Assembly (NCBI RefSeq): GCF_009866765.1
Contig: NZ_CP019431.1
Coordinates: forward strand, 2,604,001-2,668,000
Source: Pseudomonas sp. S35
GTDB lineage: Bacteria; Pseudomonadota; Gammaproteobacteria; Pseudomonadales; Pseudomonadaceae
Direction of reading: 5' to 3'
DNA length: 64,000 nucleotides
Below, one piece after another: positions 9,705-17,585 of the stretch. The notes beneath the pieces are model-generated. The model was not told the origin of the DNA, did not search any database, and was given only the letters and a program-made list of their open reading frames with translations. The translations under genes and the position numbers were made by a program. The first letter of the stretch is position 1. Every line of letters begins with the position of its first letter.

Positions 9705-10877
9705 ATGAAAACCCTACCGCCCGTGCACCGCATTGCCCTGCTATTCAACGGCAGCAAAATCTACGACCGTGGCATCATCAGCGGCATCGGCAATTACCTG
9801 AGCAGCACCCGAGCTTCGTGGGACTTGTTTCTGGAAGAGGATTTTCTGTGCCGCCTCAAAGGCATCGAGCGTTGGCACGGTGACGGCATCATTGCCGACT
9901 TCGACGACCCGCTGATCGGCGAGGCGTTGGCTGGCAGCAAGCTGCCGGTGGTGGCAGTGGGCGGTTCCTATGAGGATGGGCGCGCCTATCCGAAGGGCAT
10001 TCCCTATGTGGCCACTGACAATTATGGGTTGATGAAGCTGGCCTACGAGCACCTGATCGAGGCCGGGTTGGCGCGTTTTGCCTGTTTCAGCCTGCCCGAA
10101 GCCCAGGCCAACCGCTGGGCCCAGGAGCGCGAAAAAGCTTTTCGCCGCTTGATGCAGCGCGATGGTTTGCACGTGGAGGTGTACCGTGGCCTGGGCACCA
10201 GCGCGCCGCTGTGGGACAGCGCGGTGGAGCAGCAGATCGCCTGGTTGCACAGCCTGCCCAAACCCATCGGCATCATCGCCGTCACCGATGCCCGCGCCCG
10301 GCAGTTGCTGCAAGCGTGCCTCACCGCCGGTATTGCCGTGCCGGAGCAAGTGGCGTTGATTGGCATCGACAACGACCCTCTGACCCGCACCCTCACACGC
10401 GTCCCCTTGAGCTCGGTGATCCAGGGCACCGAAACCATGGGCCGTACGGCCGCCGCGCTGTTGCACCAGATGCTGCACGGCAAGCCCTGCGCCGGGGTGC
10501 AAATCCTGGTGCCGCCGGAGGCCATTAACGTCCAGGCCTCCAGCCTGCATCAGCCCTTGGGCAACCCGTATGTGATGCAGGCGCTACTGTTTATCCGCCA
10601 ATACGCCTGCCAGGGCATCAAGACCGCCCAGGTCGCGGCTTACGTCGGCGTATCGCGGTCATCGTTGGAGTCGCATTTTCGCAAGGCCCGCGGGTGCAGC
10701 GTGCACGATGAGATTTTGCGGTTCAAACTTGCCGCGGCGGCCAAGGGGCTGGAGCACGGCGATTCGGCGATTGCCGAGATTGCGCAACAGTGCGGCTTCA
10801 AATCGGCGCAGTACCTGCACACCGTGTTCCGCCGCGAGTTTGGCTGTACACCGCGCGAGTATCAGCAGGGCACTTAG
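9705..10877 (+). CDS. xylR: XylR-type AraC-family activator of xylose genes
   Basis: Residues 1 to about 270 resemble a LacI/periplasmic-binding fold (ILLFNGSKIYDRGII-like opening, VALIGIDNDP). Residues about 285-390 form an AraC double HTH (KTAQVAAYVGVSRSSLESHFRK, then AEIAQQCGFKSAQYLHTVFRREFG). This domain order is the XylR architecture, in which D-xylose binds the N-terminal domain. An AGGA ribosome site lies 8 nt before the ATG. It diverges from xylA, as expected of the local activator. Confidence 0.93.
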   Translation: MKTLPPVHRIALLFNGSKIYDRGIISGIGNYLSSTRASWDLFLEEDFLCRLKGIERWHGDGIIADFDDPLIGEALAGSKLPVVAVGGSYEDGRAYPKGIPYVATDNYGLMKLAYEHLIEAGLARFACFSLPEAQANRWAQEREKAFRRLMQRDGLHVEVYRGLGTSAPLWDSAVEQQIAWLHSLPKPIGIIAVTDARARQLLQACLTAGIAVPEQVALIGIDNDPLTRTLTRVPLSSVIQGTETMGRTAAALLHQMLHGKPCAGVQILVPPEAINVQASSLHQPLGNPYVMQALLFIRQYACQGIKTAQVAAYVGVSRSSLESHFRKARGCSVHDEILRFKLAAAAKGLEHGDSAIAEIAQQCGFKSAQYLHTVFRREFGCTPREYQQGT

Positions 10878-10948
10878 CGCATTCCCCGCTGGACTTGCAC
10901 CGCACAGACTAGGGAGAATGGTTTTTTGTGGCGAAAATGGAAGCTCAC

Positions 10949-11926
10949 ATGACCGACAGTGCCCAGCGTGCCGCCAGCGACATCGACCTGATGACTGAAG
11001 TGGCCATGCTTTATTACCTCGACAACATCACCCAGGAAGCCATCGCCAAGCGCTTCGACCTGTCCCGGGTCAAGGTCAGCCGGCTGCTCAAGCGCGCCCG
11101 TGATGAAGGGGTGGTGGAGGTGCGGGTACTGCAGCATCCGGCCTTGAACACCGAGCTGGAGCAGGCGTTGGTCGAGCGTTTCCAGCTCGATCGTGCGTTG
11201 ATTGCGGTAGACCACAGCGACCCCGACACCCAACGCTCGGCGGTCGCGAGCCTGGTGGCCAACTACCTGAACAAAACCCTCGGCGACGGCATGATCATCG
11301 CCGTAGGCATGGGCCGCAATGTGGGCGCGGTAGCCGAGAATGTGTTCCTGCCGGTGACGCGCAATTGTACCTTTGTGTGCGCCATCGGCGGCTCGCTCAA
11401 GGCCGGCGAATACATGAACCCCGACCATATCTGCCGGCGCCTGGCCCTGCGCTTTGGCGCCGAGAGCGAAACCCTCTACGCCCCGGCCCTGGTGGCCAAC
11501 CCCGAACTGCGCAGTGTGCTGATCAACAACGACACCGTGCGCTCGACCCTGGACCGCGCGCGCCGCGCCGATATCGCCTTGATCGGGATCGGTGACATGA
11601 GCGAGAACAGCAACATGGTGCGCATGGGGTGGTTCTCGCCCCAGGAAATTGCCCAGGCGCGGGTGTCCGGCACGGTGGGCGACATGATGGGCTACGACTT
11701 TATCGACATCCACGGTCAGCCGGCGGTCAACACCTTGCAAGGCCGGGTGATCGGCCTGACGGTGCAGGAGCTGGTGCGCATTCCGGACGTGGTGGCGATC
11801 GCCAGCGAAAACACCAAGGCCGCCGCCACCCTGGGCGCGTTGCGCTCCGGGGTGATCAACACGCTGGCGACGACCGTGTCGAATGCCTACACGATCCTCG
11901 CCCTGGATGACGCCACGCGTCGTTAA
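10949..11926 (+). CDS. SorC/DeoR-type sugar-binding transcriptional regulator
   Basis: An N-terminal HTH (YLDNITQEAIAKRFDLSRVKVSRLLKRA) is followed by a SorC-family sugar-phosphate-binding domain with GMGRNVGAVAENVF and IGIGDMSENSNMV. The ATG at 10949 has GGAAG 5 nt upstream. A GTG at 10928 and an ATG at 10937 are in frame and possible, and all options keep the HTH. The gene is convergent with dhaL and overlaps it by 4 nt. It probably senses a phosphorylated intermediate of the DhaK/DhaL pathway. The GATCATATGATC palindromes at the far end of that operon are its likely operators. Confidence 0.88.
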   Translation: MTDSAQRAASDIDLMTEVAMLYYLDNITQEAIAKRFDLSRVKVSRLLKRARDEGVVEVRVLQHPALNTELEQALVERFQLDRALIAVDHSDPDTQRSAVASLVANYLNKTLGDGMIIAVGMGRNVGAVAENVFLPVTRNCTFVCAIGGSLKAGEYMNPDHICRRLALRFGAESETLYAPALVANPELRSVLINNDTVRSTLDRARRADIALIGIGDMSENSNMVRMGWFSPQEIAQARVSGTVGDMMGYDFIDIHGQPAVNTLQGRVIGLTVQELVRIPDVVAIASENTKAAATLGALRSGVINTLATTVSNAYTILALDDATRR

Positions 11927-12570
11927 GTTTGCAACTGGGCCTCGACGGACTCGGCGAGGTTGGTGAGGATCAGGCAGCACGACACCGCACCGGCATCCAG
12001 GACCCCCAGGGAGCGCTCACCGAGGCGGCTGGCGCGACCGATTTTCGCCACCAGGTCGCGGGTGGAATCGCGGCCCTGGGACGCTGCGCTTTTCAGTCGG
12101 CCCAAGGCCTGGGCAAACGATGCTCCGCTGGCCTGGGCCTGCTCGAACGCCTCAACGGCCGGGATCAGCGTGTCCATCATGCACTTGTCGCCCACGCCCG
12201 CTTCGGTGATGTCTTGCAGTGAGGTCAGCCCACCGCGCAGCAGCCGGGCGAACGTCGCTGCATCGATGTCGTCGCGGCCGCGCACTTCGTCGGCCATGCC
12301 GATAAACAGGCTGCCGTACAGTGGGCCCATAGAGCCGCCGATGCCTTCCATCAGCGCCAGGGTCAGTTCGTCGAGGGCCTCGGCCAGGGACAGCTCGCGG
12401 CCTTGCAGGGTCTTGCCACAGCGGGAAAACCCCTTGGCCATGTTGATGCCGTGGTCGCCGTCGCCGATGGCGCCGTCCACCTCGCTGAGGTACTCGCGGT
12501 TGGCGACGATGATCGACACCAGTTGGGTGACGATGGCACTGCCGCTATTGCTGGGGAAATGTTCGCTCAT
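11923..12570 (-). CDS. dhaL: DhaL-type kinase subunit (ADP/ATP-binding)
   Basis: Nucleotide-binding half of a dihydroxyacetone-type kinase. The Mg-nucleotide loop DGDHGIN is at residues 37-43, and GGSMGPLYGSLF and an SRLGERSLGVLDAGA-like C-terminus are present. At 215 aa it is a stand-alone DhaL, not a fused DAK enzyme. It starts 3 nt after the dhaK stop and so is co-translated with it. No DhaM or other PTS protein is encoded in the cluster, so the phosphoryl donor is uncertain. In this context the substrate is more likely a tetrulose such as erythrulose than dihydroxyacetone; that is inference. Confidence 0.88.
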   Translation of the reverse strand: MSEHFPSNSGSAIVTQLVSIIVANREYLSEVDGAIGDGDHGINMAKGFSRCGKTLQGRELSLAEALDELTLALMEGIGGSMGPLYGSLFIGMADEVRGRDDIDAATFARLLRGGLTSLQDITEAGVGDKCMMDTLIPAVEAFEQAQASGASFAQALGRLKSAASQGRDSTRDLVAKIGRASRLGERSLGVLDAGAVSCCLILTNLAESVEAQLQT

Positions 12571-12573
12571 GCG

Positions 12574-13575
12574 TCACTCCGACTGGGTCATGCCGATGGA
12601 CCGGCAAGGTTGGTCGATCAAGGTGCTCAGCTCGGCATCCAGCCCGAGCACGGTGAGGGTCACGCCCATCATTTCCAGGGACGTGAAGTAATTGCCCACG
12701 TAGCAGCGGTGGATTTGCAGGCCCTTGGCGCGCAGTCGCTGCGCGACCTCGGCGTAAAAAATGTACAGCTCCATCACCGGTGTGGCGCCCAGGCCCGAGA
12801 CCAGCACTGCCACGCTCTGGTCCTTGGTGAAATCACGGTCGGCCAGGATCGGCGCGAGCATGCGTTCGGCCATGGCGGCAGCGGATTCCACCGGCACCAC
12901 TTCGATGCCCGGCTCGCCATGATGGCCGATGCCCAATTCCATCAGGCCGTCGGCGATCTGGAAGTTCGGCTTGCCCACTGCCGCGATGGTGCAGGGCGTC
13001 AGGCCCACGCCGATGGAGCGGCATTGGTCCACGGCCTTCTGTACCACGCGGATCACGCCGTCGAGGTCGTAACCCTGGGCGGCGGCCGCACCCCCGATCT
13101 TCCACATGAAGATCTCCCCGGCCACGCCGCGCCGCTTGGCGATATCGGCCAGTGGCGCGGAGGCAACGTCATCGTTGGCCACCACGGTGCGGATGCTCAT
13201 GTCTTTGCTGGCGGCCATTTTCATTGCCAGCTTCACGTTCATATTGTCGCCGGCGTAGTTGCCGTACAGGCACGCTACGCCCGCGCCCTGGTCGGCGGCG
13301 CGGAACGCATCGAAGAAGCTCTTGGCGGTGGGCGAGGAGAAAACCTCACCGACGGCCACGGCGTCCACCAGGCCTGGACCGACGTAGCCAAGGAATGCCG
13401 GCTCATGCCCGGAGCCGCCGCCGGTGACGATGCCCACCTGGCCGGCCGGTGAGGGTTTGCCCTTGCGAATGACCCGTGGATTGCTCTCGTGCTGTACCAG
13501 TTCCGGGTGCGCCAGGAGGATGCCCGCGAGCATGTCCTCAACCACCAGGTCCGGATCGTTAATGACTCGATTCAT
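12574..13575 (-). CDS. dhaK: DhaK-type kinase subunit (ketose-binding)
   Basis: Substrate-binding subunit that holds the ketose as a hemiaminal on a histidine. GGGSGHEP (residues 52-59) forms the carbonyl-site loop. The covalent His is H219 in GIGHHGEPGIE. YGNYAGDNMN and NDDVASAPLADIAKRRGVAG are typical DhaK segments. Length is 333 aa. The leader has AACAAAAGGAAGACGGC, giving a ribosome site beside a Crc/Hfq-like motif. With DhaL, an SDR dehydrogenase, an ABC importer and an RpiB-like isomerase it matches the gene set of known erythritol/threitol pathways. Confidence 0.9.
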   Translation of the reverse strand: MNRVINDPDLVVEDMLAGILLAHPELVQHESNPRVIRKGKPSPAGQVGIVTGGGSGHEPAFLGYVGPGLVDAVAVGEVFSSPTAKSFFDAFRAADQGAGVACLYGNYAGDNMNVKLAMKMAASKDMSIRTVVANDDVASAPLADIAKRRGVAGEIFMWKIGGAAAAQGYDLDGVIRVVQKAVDQCRSIGVGLTPCTIAAVGKPNFQIADGLMELGIGHHGEPGIEVVPVESAAAMAERMLAPILADRDFTKDQSVAVLVSGLGATPVMELYIFYAEVAQRLRAKGLQIHRCYVGNYFTSLEMMGVTLTVLGLDAELSTLIDQPCRSIGMTQSE

Positions 13576-13608
13576 GCCGTCTTCCTTTTGTTCTTATTAG
13601 AAGCCTGG

Positions 13609-14367
13609 TTACTGAATGCTGTAGCCGCCGTCGATCACCACGTTTTCGCCGGTGATCATCTTGGCCGCGTCGCTGACCAAGTAGAGCACCAGCCCGGCGA
13701 TTTCCTCGGACTGGGCGAAACGCCCCACCGGAATCTGCAATTTGGCCCGCTCCCCCAGCTCGCCGGCCCAGGCTTTCTTGCCCAGGGCGGTTTCGACGAT
13801 GGTCGGTGAAACGGCGTTGACGTTGATGCCGTGGGGTGCCCATTCCATCGCCAGCACCTTGGTCATGCCGACCACCGCAGCTTTGCTCGCGCAGTAGGCC
13901 ACATGCCGGTCCAGCCCGATCACGGCGGCCTGGGAGGCGAGGTTGGCGATGCGCCCACCGCCTTGCTCGATCATGTAGCGGGCACAGGCCTGGGCCACGA
14001 AGAAACTGGCCTTGAGGTTGATATCCAGGGTGGTGTCCCAGGCGTCTTCACTCACCTGCAGCGCCTTGTCGAGCACGGCCACGCCCGCGCTGTTGACCAG
14101 GTAGTCGATGCGCCCGAGCCCGGCGTGGGCCTGGTCGACCGCCGCCTGCACCGAGTCGAGCCGGCGCAGGTCGGCGACCAGCCCGATGTTGCCGGCGCCA
14201 AGGCCGGCAGCCACGTCCACCACTGCAGGGTCGCGGTCCAGTAACGCCACTTTGGCGCCGCGTTCCACCAGCAGGCTGGCGCAGGCCAGGCCGATGCCGG
14301 CGGCGCCGCCGGTGATCACGGCGCAACGGCCGCTGAGGTCGAACGCCTGGTTCCAGAAATTGGACAT
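13609..14367 (-). CDS. SDR-family polyol dehydrogenase (candidate D-threitol-type)
   Basis: A classical short-chain dehydrogenase of 252 aa. It has cofactor motif TGGAAGIG at about 19-26, NSAG at 92-95, and catalytic S145, Y158 and K162 (YCASK). The ATG at 14367 is chosen because GGAG lies 8 nt upstream; a GTG three codons earlier is less well placed. Its place between the transporter and dhaK suggests that it oxidises the imported polyol to the ketose taken by DhaK. D-Threitol dehydrogenase and related enzymes are SDRs in similar clusters. The substrate here is inferred, not shown. Confidence 0.85.
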   Translation of the reverse strand: MSNFWNQAFDLSGRCAVITGGAAGIGLACASLLVERGAKVALLDRDPAVVDVAAGLGAGNIGLVADLRRLDSVQAAVDQAHAGLGRIDYLVNSAGVAVLDKALQVSEDAWDTTLDINLKASFFVAQACARYMIEQGGGRIANLASQAAVIGLDRHVAYCASKAAVVGMTKVLAMEWAPHGINVNAVSPTIVETALGKKAWAGELGERAKLQIPVGRFAQSEEIAGLVLYLVSDAAKMITGENVVIDGGYSIQ

Positions 14368-14381
14368 TGCATGCACTCCAC

Positions 14382-15359
14382 TTAGCGTTTTTTCTTGCGC
14401 CAGACATCGATCAACACCGCCAGCACGATGATCAACCCCTTGGCCACTTGTTGGTAATACGAAGACACCCCGAGCAGGTTCAAGCCGTTGTTGATCACAC
14501 CGATCAGCAGGGCGCCGAATAGCGTGCCGACAATGCTGCCGGTGCCACCGGAGAGGCTGGTGCCGCCGATCACCACCGCGGCAATCGCGTCCAGTTCATA
14601 AGACACCCCCGCCTGGGGCAGGGCCGAGGTGGTGCGCGCAGCCAGCACCACGCCGGCCAGCCCCGCCAGCAGGCCGGAGATCACATACACCGAGAACGTC
14701 ACCTTGCGTACGCCGATGCCGGAGGTGCGCGCGCTTTTTTCATTGCCGCCCACCGCGTACACATAGCGGCCATAGGTGGTGTAGCGCAGCACCATCCAGA
14801 AGATCAGCGCGACCACCGCAAAGATGATGATCGGGATGCCAATAGGCCCGAGCTTGCCGATGCCCATCGCCAGGAAGGTGTCGGGCAGGTCGGTGACCGG
14901 GCTGCCATCGTTGAGGATAAACGTCATGCCCCTGGCCACGCTGAGCATGCCGAGGGTGGCGACGAAGGGCGGGATCGACAGGTTGGCGACCATGAAGCCG
15001 TTGACCACGCCAAGCATCGCCCCGGCAAACATCCCGGCGCTGACCGCCGCCAGCAGGCCGTAGCCCTGGGTGGCGACCAGTGCGCTGCACAGCCCGGCAA
15101 ACGCCAGGATCGAACCCACTGACAGGTCGATGCCCTTGGTCAGAATCACGTAGGTCATGCCTACGGCCAGGATCCCGTTGATGGAAGTCTGGCGCAGGAT
15201 GTCCATCCAATTGCGCCAGGTCATGAAGTACTCGCTGGAAAACGCCATCACCACACACAGCAGCACAAACACCAGCGGCAGGCCGAAGCGGTCGAGGGAC
15301 AGGCGCAGGCGGCTGCGCGACGGGGCGATGACGGGGGCGGCAATGACTTTGCTATTCAT
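14382..15359 (-). CDS. Sugar/polyol ABC transporter permease (RbsC type)
   Basis: A 325-aa membrane permease with eight or more hydrophobic spans and the motifs KGIDLSVGS and GGTSLSGGTGS of the RbsC/AraH family. The start overlaps the ATPase stop by 4 nt (ATGA). The partner periplasmic binding protein that such importers require is not encoded in this cluster. Confidence 0.92.
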   Translation of the reverse strand: MNSKVIAAPVIAPSRSRLRLSLDRFGLPLVFVLLCVVMAFSSEYFMTWRNWMDILRQTSINGILAVGMTYVILTKGIDLSVGSILAFAGLCSALVATQGYGLLAAVSAGMFAGAMLGVVNGFMVANLSIPPFVATLGMLSVARGMTFILNDGSPVTDLPDTFLAMGIGKLGPIGIPIIIFAVVALIFWMVLRYTTYGRYVYAVGGNEKSARTSGIGVRKVTFSVYVISGLLAGLAGVVLAARTTSALPQAGVSYELDAIAAVVIGGTSLSGGTGSIVGTLFGALLIGVINNGLNLLGVSSYYQQVAKGLIIVLAVLIDVWRKKKR

Positions 15360-16843
15360 GAGGCAAGACTCAACAAGGCTTCCTGGGAAAGGGCGGTGTC
15401 GGTGCTGACGGTCACCAGCCGGCCGCCTTTGAACACCGCGATGCGGTCACTCAGGTGCAGCAGCTCCGGCGCTTCGGACGAGACCACGATGGCCGCGCCG
15501 CCAGCGCGCACAAACTCATCGAGCAGGTGGTAGATCTCTTGTTTGGCGCCCTCATCGATGCCACGCGTCGGCTCGTCGCAGAGCAGGCAGATCGGCTGGG
15601 TCGACAGGCATTTGGCAAGCACCACCTTTTGCTGGTTGCCGCCGCTCATGGATTCCACCGGCAAATCCAGGGACGAGACCTTGATCTGCAGGCGCTTGAC
15701 CAGGCGTTGGGCCAGGGCGTTTTCCTTGCGGGTATTGATCACCGACCAGCTCGACAGCTGTTTGTACGCCGAGAGTGCGATGTTCGCCAGGATGCTCGCG
15801 CTAAGCACCAGGCCGCTGTCTTTACGGTCTTCGGTGACCAGCGACATACCGGCGCGAATCGTCGCGGCCGGGGTGCCGGTGGGCAGTGGCTGGCCGCGCA
15901 GCGTGGCGCTGCCGGCATCCGGCAACGTGAGGCCGTACAGGCAGTTGAGGAATTCGCTGCGCCCCGAGCCCATCAGCCCGTAGATGCCAAGGATCTCGCC
16001 CTGGCGCAGTTGCAGGCTGATGTCCTGGAACTCGCCATCGCGGCTTAGGCCGCTGACGTCCAGGCAGGTGTGGGCGGTGCATTCGCGGCCGACCTTGTGG
16101 TCGATGCGTTGCAGCTCCTGGCCAACGATGCCGCGCACCAGGTGCGCACGGTCGATATCAGCCATGCGTCCGCTTTCCACAAAGGCGCCGTCGCGAAAGA
16201 TGCTGTAGTCATCGGCGATCTGCGCCAGTTCACTGAGGCGGTGCGACACATAGATGATCCCCGCGCCACGGGCGGTGAGGCGGCGGATGGCCTTGAACAG
16301 GGTTTCGGCTTCGCGTTCGCCGATGGCCGAGGTGGGCTCGTCCATGATCATCACTTGGCAGTCATGGCTGAACGCCTTGGCGATTTCCACCAACTGGATC
16401 TGCGCCACGCTCAGGCGGTGCATCGGGCTGGTGGCGTCGACCTCGAACTCCAGGCTCTGCAGCAGCTCGCGGGTGCGTTGGTTGAGTGCCTTGCTGTCGA
16501 CGATACAACCGGCGCGCCGGGGTTCGCGGCCCAGCCAGATATTCTCGGCCACGGTCATGTAGGGGATAGGTTCCAGCTCCTGGGTGATCATCGCCACACC
16601 GGCCGCCAGGGCTTCACTGGGACGGTGGAACTGCACCGGCCGGCCGTTGAGCAGAATGCTGCCGCCGTCACGCTGGGTGATGCCCATCAAGATACTGAGG
16701 AAGGTCGATTTGCCGGCGCCGTTGCCGCCGCACAGGGCGTGCACGCTGCCAGCGCGCAGGGAGAGGCGCCCATCGCGCAGGGCCGGGACCCCCGCATAGG
16801 CCTTGGAAACATGTTCAGCCTGGAGCAGTAATGGCGTGGCCAT
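15356..16843 (-). CDS. Sugar/polyol ABC transporter ATPase (RbsA type)
   Basis: A 495-aa tandem ABC protein. The first domain has Walker A GGNGAGKST and a weak signature ([14 protein letters not shown]). The second has a degenerate P-loop (GLMGSGRSE), SGGNQQKVVLAK and CDEPTRGIDEG. First gene of a five-gene operon (ATPase, permease, SDR, dhaK, dhaL). Two GATCATATG elements lie 40-70 nt upstream of its start and probably bind the SorC-type regulator. Confidence 0.92.
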   Translation of the reverse strand: MATPLLLQAEHVSKAYAGVPALRDGRLSLRAGSVHALCGGNGAGKSTFLSILMGITQRDGGSILLNGRPVQFHRPSEALAAGVAMITQELEPIPYMTVAENIWLGREPRRAGCIVDSKALNQRTRELLQSLEFEVDATSPMHRLSVAQIQLVEIAKAFSHDCQVMIMDEPTSAIGEREAETLFKAIRRLTARGAGIIYVSHRLSELAQIADDYSIFRDGAFVESGRMADIDRAHLVRGIVGQELQRIDHKVGRECTAHTCLDVSGLSRDGEFQDISLQLRQGEILGIYGLMGSGRSEFLNCLYGLTLPDAGSATLRGQPLPTGTPAATIRAGMSLVTEDRKDSGLVLSASILANIALSAYKQLSSWSVINTRKENALAQRLVKRLQIKVSSLDLPVESMSGGNQQKVVLAKCLSTQPICLLCDEPTRGIDEGAKQEIYHLLDEFVRAGGAAIVVSSEAPELLHLSDRIAVFKGGRLVTVSTDTALSQEALLSLAS

Positions 16844-16881
16844 CGGTGTGTCCTCTTGCTGATTTTCTTATTAGTGCCACC

Positions 16882-16910
16882 TGATCATATGATCGGATAG
16901 TGATCATATG
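16882..16910. promoter_or_regulatory. Operator candidate: GATCATATGATC palindrome plus half copy
   Basis: The perfect 12-bp palindrome GATCATATGATC occupies 16883-16894, and a partial copy TGATCATATG lies at 16901-16910, 19 nt from first to first. They are upstream of the transporter-SDR-dhaKL operon. An identical palindrome sits at 17056-17067 before rpiB. Shared spacing and sequence at both divergent promoters point to one regulator, most simply the SorC-type protein encoded at 10949-11926. Confidence 0.6.
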
Positions 16911-17054
16911 TTTAAACCGCTGGGCGCCCACTTGTCAATGGTTCGGGGCATGACCCTGTGAAGGTTTTGCGGATTTTTGCTTGATTGTCGTTTAAATAGG
17001 TCTTGACAGCGGAGGGCCTATCGCCCGCTAATGATTGTGCATATTTTCACATGG

Positions 17055-17067
17055 TGATCATATGATC
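17055..17067. promoter_or_regulatory. Operator candidate before rpiB-like gene
   Basis: Second perfect copy of GATCATATGATC (17056-17067), 26 nt before the ATG of the RpiB-like gene. This is close enough for a repressor to block initiation. See the matching site at 16883-16894. Confidence 0.6.
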
Positions 17068-17093
17068 GGATTGGCGGCGACGGAGAGACAGTT

Positions 17094-17579
17094 ATGGGTG
17101 CACACGCAATGTTTTCAGTGGCCATCGGTTGCGACGAGGCCGGCTTTGAACTCAAGGAATTGCTCAAGGCTTACATCGAAGCCCTGGGTTATCGCACGCA
17201 GGATTTTGGCTGCTATTCGTCCAGCCCGGTGTTGTATCCCGACATCGCGGTGGCCGTGGCGACGGCGGTGGGCGCGGGTGAGCAGCGTTTGGGCGTGTTG
17301 ATTTGCGGCACGGGCATCGGCATGGCGATTTCAGCCAACAAGATCAAGGGCGTGCGGGCGGCCCAGGCTCACGATACCTATTCGGCAGAGCGGGCGCGCA
17401 AGAGCAACGATGCGCAGATCCTGTCCATCGGTGCGCGGGTGATCGGGCCGGAGGTGGCCAAGGGCATCGTCAAAGTGTTTCTGGAGTCGGAATTCGAAGC
17501 GGAGCGCTCCGGGGCAAAAGTCGAGCGCATTGCTGCGCTCGAACAGGCGAACAGGGCGTTGCCGCCCACCGACGCCTGA
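17094..17579 (+). CDS. RpiB/LacAB-type sugar-phosphate isomerase
   Basis: A 161-aa aldose-ketose phosphate isomerase. It shows the RpiB fold markers GCDEAGF, DIAVAVA, the catalytic Cys71 in LICGTGIG, ISANKIKGVRAA and ILSIGARVIG. The CGGAGAG ribosome site fits the ATG at 17094; a second ATG five codons on is possible. Position 15 is Glu where ribose-5-phosphate isomerase B has a conserved His (CDH), which hints at another substrate. It diverges from the DhaK/DhaL operon and shares its operator, so erythrulose-phosphate isomerisation is the best guess. General ribose-5-phosphate isomerase is the alternative. Confidence 0.85.
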   Translation: MGAHAMFSVAIGCDEAGFELKELLKAYIEALGYRTQDFGCYSSSPVLYPDIAVAVATAVGAGEQRLGVLICGTGIGMAISANKIKGVRAAQAHDTYSAERARKSNDAQILSIGARVIGPEVAKGIVKVFLESEFEAERSGAKVERIAALEQANRALPPTDA

Positions 17580-17585
17580 ACCGGT

